Position numbers and translations under genes: made by a program. Source: Holophagaceae bacterium UBA1801 (GTDB lineage: Bacteria > Acidobacteriota > Holophagae > Holophagales > Holophagaceae). Taken from it: 6,981 nucleotides of DNA. Where the stretch lies: contig DCFP01000170.1 of the NCBI GenBank assembly GCA_002319925.1, positions 1 to 6,981 on the forward strand, written 5' to 3'. The notes beneath the pieces were generated by a model. That model saw nothing but the letters and a program-made list of their open reading frames with translations. It was not told the origin of the DNA and searched no databases. Positions 6,882 through 6,981 of this stretch are shown one piece after another; within the stretch, counting starts at the first letter, position 1; the number at the start of each line of letters is the position of its first letter.

Positions 6882-6981
6882 GGCTTGCTCTCGAGGGCAC
6901 CGAGGACTTGCCGGGTCAGATCCCCGAGCGAAGGATCCCGGGCGCCCATGACGAGGATCGTGTCGCCTTCGCGTGCCTCCC
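6878..6981 (-). CDS. C-terminal end of a Mur-ligase-like protein (MurC/Mpl type), 5' part beyond window
   Basis: An open frame enters from the right edge and ends at TGA 6880-6878, giving 33 residues: EAREGDTILVMGARD, then PSLGDLTRQVLGALESKP. The pattern of acidic/Gly-Asp, a hydrophobic strand, MGARD and a closing amphipathic helix resembles the C-terminus of Mur ligases, where MurC shows GD-hydrophobic-GAGD. The overlap with ldcA (ATGA) shows that it is a real upstream gene of the same transcript. A Mpl-type ligase (joining the murein tripeptide to UDP-MurNAc) would fit with LdcA, which produces that tripeptide. MurC itself or another ATP-grasp-unrelated Mur-like ligase is equally possible from so short a tail. 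Confidence 0.55.
   Translation of the reverse strand, partial: EAREGDTILVMGARDPSLGDLTRQVLGALESKP

Noticed and set aside
5860..6900. Minus-strand 346-codon frame overlapping ldcA
   Set aside because: Same strand, shifted frame of ldcA. The product is Arg/Gly/Ser-rich, while the ldcA frame shows a complete S66 catalytic triad.

Overview
This is a GC-rich bacterial window in which every supported gene lies on the minus strand. It has the look of an ordinary chromosomal housekeeping or transport region. In transcription order (right to left) it holds: the last codons of a Mur-ligase-like gene cut by the right edge; an LD-carboxypeptidase (ldcA) whose start overlaps that gene's stop; a 274-base gap; and a complete-looking oligopeptide ABC transporter operon, oppA-oppB-oppC-oppD-oppF, with oppF cut by the left edge. 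The AAGGAG and GGAGG ribosome-binding sites are standard. OppA has a signal-peptidase-I type leader with no lipobox, which points to a cell with a periplasm (diderm). The transporter proteins nevertheless resemble the Gram-positive Ami/Opp type. I cannot name the genus; an Acidobacteriota (Holophagae)-like or similar GC-rich diderm is a guess only.

Layout: 6878-6981 C-terminus of a MurC/Mpl-like ligase; 5946-6881 ldcA; 5672-5945 intergenic, with a weak hairpin but no clear promoter; 3830-5671 oppA; 3722-3829 intergenic, filled by imperfect palindrome R1; 2777-3721 oppB; 1827-2777 oppC (overlaps oppB by 1 base); 1671-1826 intergenic, filled by palindrome R2, which contains a terminator-like hairpin plus T7; 630-1670 oppD; 1-633 oppF (overlaps oppD by 4 bases).

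Function: OppA would capture peptides in the periplasm, OppB/OppC form the membrane channel, and OppD/OppF hydrolyse ATP. LdcA trims the terminal D-Ala from murein tetrapeptides in the cytoplasm, and a Mpl-type ligase would reattach the tripeptide to UDP-MurNAc. The neighbourhood is therefore consistent with, but does not prove, import and recycling of cell-wall peptides.

I found no convincing undescribed system. The points most worth a second look are two related intergenic palindromes placed at exactly two of the four opp gene junctions. One of them has a terminator-like, alternatively pairing architecture inside the operon. A further point is the loss of all four cluster-binding cysteines in the OppD tail.
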